Assembly: GCF_015207425.1 (NCBI RefSeq)
Contig: NZ_JADEWZ010000016.1
Span: 1-64,000, forward strand
Length of the DNA stretch: 64,000 nt
Reading direction: 5' to 3'
Source: Lusitaniella coriacea LEGE 07157
GTDB taxonomy: Bacteria > Cyanobacteriota > Cyanobacteriia > Cyanobacteriales > Spirulinaceae
Shown here: in pieces, positions 1 through 8,142 of the stretch
Layout: each line of letters begins with the position of its first letter
How positions within the stretch are numbered: position 1 is the first letter of the stretch
The notes under the pieces: model-generated
The model's input: only the letters and a program-made list of their open reading frames with translations
The model's database searches: none
Told to the model about the DNA's origin: nothing
Translations under genes and position numbers: made by a program

Positions 1-352
1 CTTTTGCGATTCACCTTCTTCAAGAAACTCAGAGGGTTTCCCATCCAAAAACAAAGCGCAACACCCCTTCTATGGCAATAACGCCACACTATTGCCATAA
101 AGATTCCATAAATCAACAAACTTTTCCGCATTTTAAGTTACCGCATTAATCCCTAATGCCTTTTGCGATTCACCTTCTTCAAGAAACTCAGAGGGTTTCC
201 CATCCAAAAACAAAGCGCAACACCCCTTCTATGGCAATAACGCCACACTATTGCCATAAAGATTCCATAAATCAACAAACTTTTCCGCATTTTAAGTTAC
301 CGCATTAATCCCTAATGCCTTTTTCAACTTGCGATTCACCTTCTTCAAGAAA
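1..352. repeat. 159-bp tandem duplication of a gene 3' end
   Basis: Two identical 159-bp units lie at 1-159 and 160-318. A partial third copy begins at 319 and runs into the authentic 3' end of the minus-strand glycosyltransferase gene. Each unit repeats the last codons of that gene (reading ...KALGINAVT-stop on the minus strand) with a 7-bp deletion in the lysine-rich stretch. Each also holds an inverted repeat, TATGGCAATA, 9-nt loop, TATTGCCATA, at 71-99 and 230-258. The array may continue beyond the left edge. An assembly duplication cannot be excluded because the units are identical. Confidence 0.9.
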
Positions 353-1233
353 CTCGGTTGATAATCGTAGTAAGAATTTTCCGTAAAATGATCCGCTTGG
401 GTGTCACGAATCACATAAGGCGGGTGTTTCAGGGGAAAATCGAGGGCTTCCACCGCCAAATTACTGTAAGGACTTCCCTCTTGATGGGTGTGGGTAGATT
501 CGGTTGGGTGATAGCCCACGTAGGAAATTAAATTAACATTAGGAAGAATCGCGAGTCCTTGCTGAAGCCACATGGCAAACGTCCATTGAAAATCCCACCA
601 ATCGGGTCTTTCTTCGTAGGTGCGTTCTAGGGTTTGATGCCAAACCTTCGCCGTGCGCGCGTCACCCAACATATCCATCAATAGGTCATTATCCCGAATT
701 TCAGGCCAAATGTTGATATCGTAGTCAAAATGCTGCCAAGCGCGCCGCCAACTTGCCCATCCCCAACAGTGGTTGTAGCGAGAGAAATAATAACTATAAT
801 CGCTGCGTTTGCGCCCGAACTGCACATTTAAACCGCAAATGGTCATAACTCGTTCGTCGTGGCGGTAGTGTTCGAGGAGTTCCTCGCAGAAGTGGAAAAA
901 GGCGGGATGGGGAACGCAATCATCCTCTAAAATAATCGCTTCTTCCACTGTATCGAAGACCCAATCGATTCCGGTTGCAGGTCGTTTTCCGCACCCCATA
1001 TTAGTGTCAGAATAGTTTTTGAGGACTTGACAATCCCAATCCACGCGATCGATTATCGCGCGAGCTGCGGCGCATTTTTCCGCTTCTCCCGGTTTATCTG
1101 CACGGGGACCATCAGCAATCACAAACAGCATTGGAGGTTTCGCCTGACGAATCGCTTCAAACACTTTTTCAGTGGTTTGAGGACGGTTGAAAATAATTAA
1201 CGCAACGGGCGTTTTGAGTTGAAAATCAGTCAT
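292..1233 (-). CDS. GT-A fold glycosyltransferase (family 2-like)
   Basis: This is probably a glycosyltransferase that adds a sugar to a surface polysaccharide or glycolipid. The N-terminus has a Rossmann-like GT-A start (TPVALIIFNRP), a VIADGP strand, and the acidic cluster ILEDDC near residue 105, which fits the DxD-type metal/nucleotide-sugar site. An aromatic block (CWGWASWRRAW) near residue 160 is typical of GNT-I-like bacterial transferases. The ATG at 1233 starts directly before the fold; an upstream in-frame TTG at 1266 would add 11 residues and has no ribosome site. It follows the flippase gene on the same strand by about 45 bp, which suggests one transcription unit for envelope glycan export. 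The acceptor and donor cannot be told from sequence. The last codons are duplicated downstream in the 159-bp array. Confidence 0.8.
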   Translation of the reverse strand: MTDFQLKTPVALIIFNRPQTTEKVFEAIRQAKPPMLFVIADGPRADKPGEAEKCAAARAIIDRVDWDCQVLKNYSDTNMGCGKRPATGIDWVFDTVEEAIILEDDCVPHPAFFHFCEELLEHYRHDERVMTICGLNVQFGRKRSDYSYYFSRYNHCWGWASWRRAWQHFDYDINIWPEIRDNDLLMDMLGDARTAKVWHQTLERTYEERPDWWDFQWTFAMWLQQGLAILPNVNLISYVGYHPTESTHTHQEGSPYSNLAVEALDFPLKHPPYVIRDTQADHFTENSYYDYQPSFLKKVNRKLKKALGINAVT

Positions 1234-1277
1234 GGATTGTACTTGATTTTGAGTAAAGATTGACAAGAAGCAAGCGT

Positions 1278-2618
1278 TTAGGTTTTGAAGAACCCCAACA
1301 ACGGTTTCACTAATCCCAGCAACGTTAGCGCTTTGGTTTGACGAATAAAAATCGATCGCGTCTGGGGATACAATGCACTCGATAGATACACTGCAAAGAT
1401 TTGAGAAACAACTGTCGCGATCGCGGCACCCGTACCGCTATATTGGGGAATCAAGAGAAAATTTAGCACCACATTGACTCCTGCTCCTATCGCTGCGGTT
1501 GCTGCGGAGAACTTCATTAACCCTTCCGTCGTCAGACAGGTTTCCCGCGCCACCCCCAAAGAAGCAAACACCCCCGACCAAACAAGAATAGTCAACATAC
1601 TCGCCGCAGGCGCATAATCTGCACCGTACATAAACAGAATCAATTGGGGAGCAATAAACGTAATGGGAATCGCAACCCCATACCCCACCAGAACCATCAA
1701 ATTAAAAATTTTCTGAATTCTCTGGTTATAAACAGCTTGACTGATATCTTTCGCCTGAACCACAGAAGGGAAAACCGACTGAACGATGGAAATCGGCACG
1801 AAATACCACATCTCAGACACTTTCACCGCAGCCGAGTAAATCCCCACCGCTTCCACGCCTTTCATCGAACCGAGCATAATTTGATCGACTCGCATATAGA
1901 TGAAAATGACAAATCCCGATATAATCAACGGCCAACTCTGCTGCAATAAGGATTTTGCTCGCACCAAACTCACTTTCCACGCGCGAAGCAAATTTCCCCG
2001 CCATTGGTAAACAAAAACCATACCGATATAAGCCAACGCTTGTTCGAGAACCAAGGCGATAACGAAGGCAATAAGGGGTGCTTTCAGTTGAATTAATGCA
2101 ACTTTAACGATATTGATGAAAATATAGGCGCTATTCCTCGCCCAAACCACGTACTTCGCTTCAACTTGGGATTGGAACCAAAACTCAATAATCCCAAAAG
2201 AACTCACAACCGAACCCAGGGAAAAAAACGCAACCGCCCATTGCGTCGCCGGACTATCTCGCTTAACCCAGAGAATCGTACTCACAATGATGCAAAAACT
2301 AATCAGACTCGCAATAATGCGTAGGACAAAGGCAGATCCTAGGGTTTCTTCTTTTTGAGATGGATCTCGCGCTAAGTCCCGCACGATGATGTTATTCAAT
2401 CCGAGTCTGGAGAAGGGTTCTAATAATCCAACGTAGGCGAGGGAATAGTTAATGATCCCGAATCCTTCTGGTTTGAGGTATCGAGCAACCCAAACCCCAA
2501 CCAGTAGACCTAACCCCAATTGAAAGACTTTTTCACTGAATAGCCAAGCCGTGTTGCCAAGAATTCGGCGAAAATTCGGGCTTAAGGTTTTGGATAGATT
2601 GGCAATTTTCTCTAGCAT
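1278..2618 (-). CDS. Oligosaccharide flippase (Wzx/MATE-like)
   Basis: This is a polytopic membrane protein of 446 residues with about 12 hydrophobic segments. It looks like the polysaccharide-biosynthesis/oligosaccharide flippase family (MOP superfamily), which moves lipid-linked glycans across the inner membrane. The N-terminal region NTAWLFSEKVFQLGLGLLVG followed by RYLKPEGFGIINYSLA is typical of the family. The ATG at 2618 is preferred over the TTG at 2621 because GAGGG stands 6-7 bases upstream. It is the first gene of a probable pair with the glycosyltransferase. Length matches the family's usual 400-500 residues. The transported glycan is unknown. Confidence 0.88.
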   Translation of the reverse strand: MLEKIANLSKTLSPNFRRILGNTAWLFSEKVFQLGLGLLVGVWVARYLKPEGFGIINYSLAYVGLLEPFSRLGLNNIIVRDLARDPSQKEETLGSAFVLRIIASLISFCIIVSTILWVKRDSPATQWAVAFFSLGSVVSSFGIIEFWFQSQVEAKYVVWARNSAYIFINIVKVALIQLKAPLIAFVIALVLEQALAYIGMVFVYQWRGNLLRAWKVSLVRAKSLLQQSWPLIISGFVIFIYMRVDQIMLGSMKGVEAVGIYSAAVKVSEMWYFVPISIVQSVFPSVVQAKDISQAVYNQRIQKIFNLMVLVGYGVAIPITFIAPQLILFMYGADYAPAASMLTILVWSGVFASLGVARETCLTTEGLMKFSAATAAIGAGVNVVLNFLLIPQYSGTGAAIATVVSQIFAVYLSSALYPQTRSIFIRQTKALTLLGLVKPLLGFFKT

Positions 2619-2630
2619 CAAAAACCCTCA

Positions 2631-2909
2631 ATGGGAAATGAAAGGAAACAAACCGTTGTATTGAATTTACACGTCGAACGCACGGATACAGAGGATCTGA
2701 ACTTTTTGGCTCAATCTCAGAATAAGCGATTGGGTTTTAACTTAGCTCATAACTTTTCTTTCCCTGTTTTAACCCCCGAGGCAGGTCTATTGCTAGGGTT
2801 CCCAAAACTATCCGTTAAATTGCGTATTGCCCTAAAAAACTCCTTTTCAGAAACCGATCTCTACCCAAACGTCCCCAATCCCTTTAAAATAGAAGCCTTA
2901 GAAGTTTAA
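2631..2909 (+). CDS. Possible small hypothetical protein
   Basis: This is an open frame of 92 codons between the divergent flippase and pdxJ, ending 18 bp before the pdxJ start. I recognise no family and see no clear motif, membrane segment or strong ribosome site. The segment must also carry promoter and leader sequence for its neighbours, so the frame may be chance. It is kept because it fills the gap in the direction of pdxJ. Confidence 0.25.
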   Translation: MGNERKQTVVLNLHVERTDTEDLNFLAQSQNKRLGFNLAHNFSFPVLTPEAGLLLGFPKLSVKLRIALKNSFSETDLYPNVPNPFKIEALEV

Positions 2910-2927
2910 ATTGGAGAGATCCTGACT

Positions 2928-3650
2928 GTGTTGACTCTAGGGGTCAATATCGACCATACAGCAACCATTCGACAGGCGCGGAGAACAGTGGAACCCGACC
3001 CAGTAGGAGCGGCGGTTTTGGCTGAATTGGGCGGTGCAGATGGAATTACCGTGCATTTGCGCGAAGATCGACGGCACATTCAAGACCGCGACGTGCGCGT
3101 GTTGCGACAAACCGTTCGCACTCATTTAAACTTGGAAATGGCTCCCACAGAGGAGATGATTGGCATTGCCCTTGATGTGAAGCCGGATTACGTCACGCTG
3201 GTTCCCGAAAAGCGAGAAGAGGTGACAACAGAAGGGGGTCTGAATCTTCTGGGAGATTTCGACCGCTATTGCAAAATGGTCGAGCAGTTACAGGAGGTCG
3301 GAATTCCGGTAAGCTGGTTTATCGATGCGGATGAAGCGCAAATCGATGCCGCTGCCAAGACTGGGGCAAAGTTCGTCGAACTCCATACAGGGCAGTATGC
3401 TGATGCACAAAATGAGGAAATTTGCAAGCAAGAGTTAGAGGTTTTAAGTAAAGGTTGTGAAGGCGCGCGATCGCGCGGTTTGCGAGTTAATGCCGGTCAC
3501 GGATTAACCTACTGGAACGTTTATCCCGTTGCTTGTATCGCAGGAATGGAAGAGTTAAACATCGGTCACACCATTGTCAGTCGTGCGGTTTTAGTGGGTA
3601 TGGAACGTGCCGTTCGCGAGATGAAATTGGCAATGCGAGGAGAATTTTAA
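2928..3650 (+). CDS. pdxJ: Pyridoxine 5'-phosphate synthase PdxJ
   Basis: PdxJ condenses 3-amino-2-oxopropyl phosphate with 1-deoxy-D-xylulose 5-phosphate to give pyridoxine 5'-phosphate, the last ring-closing step of DXP-dependent vitamin B6 synthesis. The 240-residue product has the family start [16 protein letters not shown], the phosphate/active-site segment [15 protein letters not shown], the [13 protein letters not shown] loop and the C-terminal [12 protein letters not shown]. Translation starts at GTG 2928, nine bases after GGAGAG, and the first residues [10 protein letters not shown] match the family. Its pathway partner pdxA is 59 kb away on the other strand. The ycf54 gene follows 25 bp later, so the two may be co-transcribed. 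Confidence 0.97.
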   Translation: MLTLGVNIDHTATIRQARRTVEPDPVGAAVLAELGGADGITVHLREDRRHIQDRDVRVLRQTVRTHLNLEMAPTEEMIGIALDVKPDYVTLVPEKREEVTTEGGLNLLGDFDRYCKMVEQLQEVGIPVSWFIDADEAQIDAAAKTGAKFVELHTGQYADAQNEEICKQELEVLSKGCEGARSRGLRVNAGHGLTYWNVYPVACIAGMEELNIGHTIVSRAVLVGMERAVREMKLAMRGEF

Positions 3651-3675
3651 TCGATTATTCAATTACCAAGTTACT

Positions 3676-4002
3676 ATGACCACTTATTACTACGTTTTAG
3701 CCAGTCAGAAGTTTTTACTCGAAGAAGAACCTTTTGATGAAGTGCTGCGGGAACGCAAGCGCTATTACCAAGAACGCGATAAGGAAATTGATTTTTGGTT
3801 GGTGAAGCAACCCGCATTTCTTGAAGCACCAGAATTCGCCGAGATTAAAGCGAAATGTCCCCAACCGGCTGCTGCAATGGTGACAACCGATGAGAATTTT
3901 TCCCATTGGCTCAAACTACGCCTAGAATTTGTAATTCAAGGGAGTTTTCAAGCACCTTCAGACAGTATTCCCAATCCCATTGCTTCCCTGACAACGGTTT
4001 AG
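3676..4002 (+). CDS. ycf54: Ycf54, Mg-protoporphyrin ester cyclase accessory protein
   Basis: Ycf54 is a small soluble protein that supports the oxygen-dependent Mg-protoporphyrin IX monomethylester cyclase, which forms the fifth ring of chlorophyll. The 108-residue sequence matches the cyanobacterial family closely from memory (DUF2488): MTTYYYVLASQKFLLEEEPF at the start, IDFWLVKQPAFLEAPE in the middle, and a C-terminal HWLKLRLEFV segment ending with GSFQAPSDSIPNP. It is a full-length member. It follows pdxJ on the same strand with a 25-bp gap. The presence of this gene and chlD supports a phototrophic cyanobacterium. Confidence 0.93.
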   Translation: MTTYYYVLASQKFLLEEEPFDEVLRERKRYYQERDKEIDFWLVKQPAFLEAPEFAEIKAKCPQPAAAMVTTDENFSHWLKLRLEFVIQGSFQAPSDSIPNPIASLTTV

Positions 4003-4145
4003 CGCTTAGGGTTGACCCTACTGATTCGTCAACCTCGATCTTGTGCGTTGAGGCTGACACTGTGGCTTGGAGAAAAAATTGACCCACAAATTAGAAACTG
4101 ACAGACCACTACACCCCCATATTAAGAAATAAAATAAATCTATCT

Positions 4146-4186
4146 AAAGTTAAGGTACAACTCAAAGGCGAGTCTACCTTAACTTT
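4146..4186. other. Perfect 12-bp inverted repeat between ycf54 and the next gene
   Basis: AAAGTTAAGGTA at 4146-4157 pairs with TACCTTAACTTT at 4175-4186. Inside it, ACTC (4160-4163) can pair with GAGT (4170-4173), giving a long hairpin in RNA from either strand. There is no U tract after it, so it is not a standard intrinsic terminator. It lies 144 bp after ycf54 and 70 bp before the ATG of the next small gene. It may be a folded leader, an operator or a small dispersed repeat. The rest of 4003-4145 shows nothing I can name. Confidence 0.6.
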
Positions 4187-4255
4187 GATGTCTCTTTCGA
4201 GCCGTTGGTGTTAGGATTAACGGATACTGCCCGTACCTTAAAGCAACTCGCCTGT

Positions 4256-4474
4256 ATGAGAACTCAATTTATTCAAATCGATGACGACCACGGTTTTGAC
4301 ATCAATAAGGTTGTTTATTGGAAACGGGAAACAAATAGACTCCGAATTTACTTTGTTGGTTTAACCGAACCCTTGGAGTTCTCTGGACAAATCGCTCAAA
4401 TGCACTACCAGCTCCTGAAAACTCGTTCGGTTCGCTTCAAACCCCAACCTAAACCTCAAGAAGAGTTCGTTTGA
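4256..4474 (+). CDS. Small conserved-looking hypothetical protein
   Basis: This 72-residue soluble protein begins MRTQFIQIDDDHGFDINKV and contains alternating strand-like segments (VVYWKRETNRLRIYFVG) and a proline/lysine-rich tail. I do not recognise its family. The frame is open back to TTG 4205, which would add 17 residues; the ATG at 4256 was chosen because the body appears to start there, but neither start has a clear ribosome site. It lies between ycf54 and the convergent sensor kinase gene and follows the 4146-4186 hairpin. Confidence 0.5.
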   Translation: MRTQFIQIDDDHGFDINKVVYWKRETNRLRIYFVGLTEPLEFSGQIAQMHYQLLKTRSVRFKPQPKPQEEFV

Positions 4475-4507
4475 TTTTGCATCCGACTGCTGCTCGAATT
4501 CTCACTC

Positions 4508-6622
4508 CTAGGAAATTTCACAAGTTCTCTGCTGAATTGGAATTTCAATTGTAAACTTTGCTCCTTTTTCGGGAACAGACTCGCACCACATCTTTCCCCC
4601 GTGTTTTTCCACGACAATTTGATAGCTAATTGATAAACCTAACCCCGTTCCTTTTCCTATCGGTTTGGTTGTAAAGAAAGGATCGAAAAGTCTTTCTCTA
4701 ACCTGTTCTGGCATTCCGGGTCCATTATCCGAAAGGTGAATCGCAACCCGATTTTCATCAATCCTTTGAGTCTGAATTTTAATAATACTAGGATTCGCCT
4801 CGATCTCTTCCATCGTTCGTCGATCGTTATAGGCATCCAGCGCATCAATTGCATTAGCAAGAATGTTCATGAAAACCTGATTGAGCTGACTGGGGTAACA
4901 TTGCACTAAAGGTAAATTTATATAATTTTTAATGACTTTAATTCCCGGTCGTTCGGGTTTAAATTTTAAGCGGTTATGAAGAATCATCAAAGTACTGTCA
5001 ATCCCTTCATGAAGATCCACTTCCTTAAATTCTGCTTCATCTAAGCGAGAAAAATTACGCAGAGAAAGAACAATTTCGCGAATGCGATTTGCCCCAACTT
5101 TCATTGAATCTAATAGCTTTGGAAGATCGATTTTCAGAAATTCTAAATCGATTTCTTGAATATATTCTTGAATTTCTTCGTCAGTTTGAGAAGTATGTTT
5201 TTGATACATTTCTACTAACTTCAATAAGTCTTGAATATACTCATCCGCAGGAGAAAGATTGCCGTAAATAAAGCTCACTGGATTATTGATTTCATGAGCA
5301 ACACCAGCAACCATTTGCCCCAAACTCGACATTTTTTCGGTATGAATGAGTTGTGACTGCATCGATTTTAATTCTTGCATTGTTTTTTCAAGCTGTGCGG
5401 ATTTCTCTCGCTCCCTTGCTTCTGATTGACGTAGGTTTTCTTGCGCTTGCTGGCGTTCGGTAATATCTTTGGCGACGTAAACTAATCCTGACAGTTTTCC
5501 GCGAACTAACATAATTGAAACAGATACGGACATTGGAATCGCTTTGTTTCTTTTTGTCAAAAAGTTGGTTGTGAAATCAATAATCGTGCTTTGGTTTTCG
5601 ATAATATTTTCAACTTGAGACGCGATTAACTTTTTGTTTTCAAATAAAATTTCAATGTGCCGATCGATTAATTCTTTTTGTTTATACCCTAAAGTTTGGA
5701 GAGTGGCTTGATTAACTGTTTTTATTTTTCCTTCTCGATCGATAACGATCATAGAATCTAGCATTGAATGGATAATGTTATTAACATAGGTTTTAGACAC
5801 CGTTGTTGCTTGAAGGTGCTGCACCATGTCATTAAAAGAGTTTGCTAATATTTCTAATTCGTCATAGGTATTTATTTTAACTCTTGTGGCTAAATTACCC
5901 TGACCTAAGCTTTCAGAAGCATCGGTCAAACGAGTTAAGGGAGAAACAATGATGCGATCGAGTAAATGATAAATTAATATGGCAAATAGTAACAGCAAGA
6001 TACTAATTAATGTCATTACTTTCATGAAGCCGATATAAACGCTTTTTTCTACATAAGATGCGTCAATATCGATGAGTAAAAATCCGATGATATCTTCTGT
6101 GCTTCCCAAGCTATTTTCGCTCTGAATTGGGCGAATTATTCGATAATGTTTGTAGTTATCATAATCCTCATAAAAACCGTACTCTTCTTTTTCTTTTTCT
6201 AGAATTTTAGTCAGTAAATCTCGATCGTTTTGTGTTATTAAAGATTGAGGATCGGTGTCAGTAATGATATTCAATCCTGGGTCCATTACTAAAACTCTTT
6301 CCAGTTCGGTGATTTCTCGTTTTAGATCGACAATAAAGCTTGTTGAATTTTTGGCATCGAACAAGCTTGAGTTTTGAGATAAAACAATACTCAGCGTTTG
6401 TGCTATATCCTTCCCAGAAATTTCTATTCTTCCATATAATTCATCGCGTACATTTTTGTATTGAAATATACCAATTGCGGCAATAAAAAACAACCATCCG
6501 AGAGCTTGAATGGACAGCAGTTTCCAAGAAATCGGAAAAAATCTCATTCTTGTACCGTCACGATTGGAGCGGTAAAACCAATTGAGCGGTAATAGGTTAG
6601 AGAATTTCCGGTTTTTCTTCAT
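4508..6622 (-). CDS. Membrane sensor histidine kinase (HAMP-PAS-HisKA-HATPase)
   Basis: This 704-residue two-component sensor autophosphorylates on histidine and would pass phosphate to an unlinked response regulator. Order: membrane segment near residues 30-50, a periplasmic sensor of about 150 residues, a second membrane segment near 200-222, HAMP to about 275, PAS to about 395, a coiled coil, HisKA with the H box AGVAHEINNPVSF (His near 443), and an ATPase domain with the N box ANAIDALDA, G1 DNGPGMPE, F box FDPFFTTKP and G2 GTGLGLSIS. The start ATG is at 6622. No regulator gene is adjacent, so it is an orphan kinase. Its catalytic half is strongly similar to the C-terminus of the 1,810-residue protein at 16.8-22.2 kb. 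The ligand is unknown. Confidence 0.93.
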   Translation of the reverse strand: MKKNRKFSNLLPLNWFYRSNRDGTRMRFFPISWKLLSIQALGWLFFIAAIGIFQYKNVRDELYGRIEISGKDIAQTLSIVLSQNSSLFDAKNSTSFIVDLKREITELERVLVMDPGLNIITDTDPQSLITQNDRDLLTKILEKEKEEYGFYEDYDNYKHYRIIRPIQSENSLGSTEDIIGFLLIDIDASYVEKSVYIGFMKVMTLISILLLLFAILIYHLLDRIIVSPLTRLTDASESLGQGNLATRVKINTYDELEILANSFNDMVQHLQATTVSKTYVNNIIHSMLDSMIVIDREGKIKTVNQATLQTLGYKQKELIDRHIEILFENKKLIASQVENIIENQSTIIDFTTNFLTKRNKAIPMSVSVSIMLVRGKLSGLVYVAKDITERQQAQENLRQSEAREREKSAQLEKTMQELKSMQSQLIHTEKMSSLGQMVAGVAHEINNPVSFIYGNLSPADEYIQDLLKLVEMYQKHTSQTDEEIQEYIQEIDLEFLKIDLPKLLDSMKVGANRIREIVLSLRNFSRLDEAEFKEVDLHEGIDSTLMILHNRLKFKPERPGIKVIKNYINLPLVQCYPSQLNQVFMNILANAIDALDAYNDRRTMEEIEANPSIIKIQTQRIDENRVAIHLSDNGPGMPEQVRERLFDPFFTTKPIGKGTGLGLSISYQIVVEKHGGKMWCESVPEKGAKFTIEIPIQQRTCEIS

Positions 6623-6756
6623 GGTGCCATTTTTTTTCGACCGTCGCGAAAAATATTAACAGATATTGGCAGATCTTTCTTCTATTACATTGGAATCTCA
6701 GGGAAAAATGAGGTTCCTTTTCTTTAGGAAGCGATACAGCTTAAAGCGCCTTTATG

Positions 6757-6813
6757 TTACTCGACGATCGTTTGATAGCTAATGGATAGTCCCAATCCCG
6801 TTCCTTCGGTGCG
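6757..6813 (-). pseudogene. Relic of a histidine kinase C-terminus
   Basis: On the minus strand this stretch reads RTEGTGLGLSISYQTIVE then stop, which is the G2 box of a histidine kinase ATPase domain. It resembles the same part of the intact kinase whose start codon lies 135 bp to the left. Upstream codons are scrambled and no kinase frame continues. This is a fragment left from a second, decayed kinase gene or a partial duplication. Confidence 0.7.
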
Positions 6814-6961
6814 GGTTCGACGGGAGTTTTTGTTGGTTTACAAGCCGCGATCGCGCAAACTATTAAGAGGGAAACCCTGCGTGCGTTCAGGCACATAGAA
6901 TCTAAAATATAGCATTGACTCGATTTACAGTATTCCCTGTTGCGATGGTGAAAACGCCAAG

Positions 6962-7055
6962 CAGTTTGGGAATTATAGGAATGTAGAGAGAGGGAGTATC
7001 AAAACGATCCGCAGGATTCGATGTTGGGAGTTAATTGGGTTATTATGTTGCGCGA
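6962..7055 (+). repeat. Decayed direct repeat of the TPM gene 5' end
   Basis: The stretch from CAGTTTGGG through GGAATGTAGAGAGAGGGAG to TGTTGCGCGATC aligns in the same orientation with 8595-8703, which holds the ribosome site and first codons of the TPM-domain gene. Shared blocks include AGGAATGTAG-GAGAGGGAG, GGATTCGA-GTTGGG and TGTTGCGCGATC. The start ATG is changed to AAC and codons are lost, so this copy is not functional. The two copies flank the three-gene cassette at 7245-8589. Confidence 0.7.
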
Positions 7056-7088
7056 TCCCAGTAAGGATATGCCTTTGGCAGCAAGCAC
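7050..7088 (+). repeat. Dispersed palindromic repeat, copy C
   Basis: GCGCGATCCC then AAGGATATGCC, TTTGGCAGCAAGC is a diverged member of a roughly 40-bp repeat also found at 12510-12547 (inverted) and 46761-46798. The consensus is GCGCGATCCC, a spacer, GGGATCTGCC, a spacer, GGCAGCGCGC. This copy begins at the end of the decayed TPM repeat. Confidence 0.6.
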
Positions 7089-7244
7089 TATAACCTTGCT
7101 TGTGGGGTGGCAAGCGTACATAGACTACAACGTTCAGACATCACTTTACACAATCTTCATTAAACCGATGAGCTTGTTTAAGGAAGCTTGAACTGCTATT
7201 AGACAGTCCTTGACTATACTGAAAATAAGAGCGAAAAAAAAATC

Positions 7245-7697
7245 ATGAGTATTGAATCTAATCTCAAAATCCTGAAGGAATATAACATTGAAATTAAAGG
7301 AACTGTGAGAAATAAAATTAGAGCGCGTCACTTAGACTGGATGATTGAAAACCTTGAAACTGGTGTAGCAATGGAGGTTTTTGAAATTCTTATCCAAGAT
7401 CGTAACGATCGCGCTTCTATCAATCAACTGCAAAGTCAAGATATTACTCGCAAAGCAGGCGAAATACATCAATTAAATCAAAAAAATCTTCAATTAGAGC
7501 AGGAAGTCAGTTATTGGAAAAAAGTAGCTGATGACTTGAATCAATTATTTGAACAATTTCAGAATTTGGCAATTGATACAACTGATGCGTTATATCAACA
7601 ACTCGTTTATAAAATTGGAGAGCGCAGCGAAATTTGTCGAGGAGTCAAAAAATTGGGAGAGTTCTATAGAGAAGCTAAAGTCAATCATAATTTTTAA
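7245..7697 (+). CDS. Coiled-coil hypothetical protein, cassette gene 1
   Basis: This 150-residue protein has no family I recognise. It starts MSIESNLKILKEYNIEIKG, a lysine/glutamate helical stretch resembling a module in the next two products. Residues about 55-105 form a probable coiled coil (HQLNQKNLQLEQEVSYWKKV). The rest is helical and charged. The gene is clearly more AT-rich than its neighbours outside the cassette. It starts at ATG 7245 after a poly-A stretch and without a strong ribosome site. It is followed after 14 bp by cassette gene 2. It may serve as an oligomerisation or adaptor partner, but that is inference. Confidence 0.6.
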   Translation: MSIESNLKILKEYNIEIKGTVRNKIRARHLDWMIENLETGVAMEVFEILIQDRNDRASINQLQSQDITRKAGEIHQLNQKNLQLEQEVSYWKKVADDLNQLFEQFQNLAIDTTDALYQQLVYKIGERSEICRGVKKLGEFYREAKVNHNF

Positions 7698-7711
7698 ATA
7701 GGGTTTTAAAA

Positions 7712-8140
7712 ATGTTTTATGTCACTCGTCAAGAACTCAAACAGAAAGGTGCTAGTCGATATCTAGCAAGGCAGATTACTCAAAAACTTCCTGTTGTTGG
7801 CAAAAAAGGCAATTCCTATTTATATAAAAGCTCTGATATTATTGATAGTGCTGAAAACAAAATTGAACAAAAAAGAACGCATCAAAAAACGAAAAAAATA
7901 TTAAAAAAATTAATTTCATGGCTAAGAGAAGCTCAATTGAAAAACCAAGAGGAAGATAAAATTATAAATTTTGGGTCTTATTTGGCGAAAAAACAGAGTG
8001 AGGAGGATGGTGATTTTTTAAAAACAATTGAATCCAATATCAAAAAAATGAAAGAAATCAGGAATGAATTTCGTGCGATTGTCGATCGAGCTAAAGAACG
8101 CGATCCCAACGCATTTACAACAACACAAAAAGAGATCTAA
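7712..8140 (+). CDS. Putative HTH protein with IESNI module, cassette gene 2
   Basis: In this 142-residue basic protein, residues 1-45 (FYVTRQELKQKGASRYLARQ ... SYLYKSSDI) look like a MerR/excisionase-type helix-turn-helix followed by a strand, so DNA binding is likely. A lysine-rich helical middle follows. Residues 101-120 read DFLKTIESNIKKMKEIRNEF, almost the same module that opens the HNH protein encoded next (SFLEKIESNIREMRRVRIEF). The nucleotide sequences of the two modules have diverged, so the similarity is kept at protein level. The stop at 8140 is 2 bp before the HNH start, so the genes are translationally coupled. No exact family is recognised. Confidence 0.6.
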   Translation: MFYVTRQELKQKGASRYLARQITQKLPVVGKKGNSYLYKSSDIIDSAENKIEQKRTHQKTKKILKKLISWLREAQLKNQEEDKIINFGSYLAKKQSEEDGDFLKTIESNIKKMKEIRNEFRAIVDRAKERDPNAFTTTQKEI

Positions 8141-8142
8141 TA

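Larger units (their letters stand above)
6623..7244. other. Relic-rich intergenic region
   Basis: There is no intact gene in these 622 bases. They hold the kinase relic (6757-6813), a decayed copy of the 5' end of the TPM gene (6962-7055) and one copy of a dispersed palindromic repeat (7050-7088). The last 150 bases become AT-rich and probably contain the promoter of the following cassette; TATACT near 7214 is a possible -10 element but no convincing -35 spacing is seen. Confidence 0.6.
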
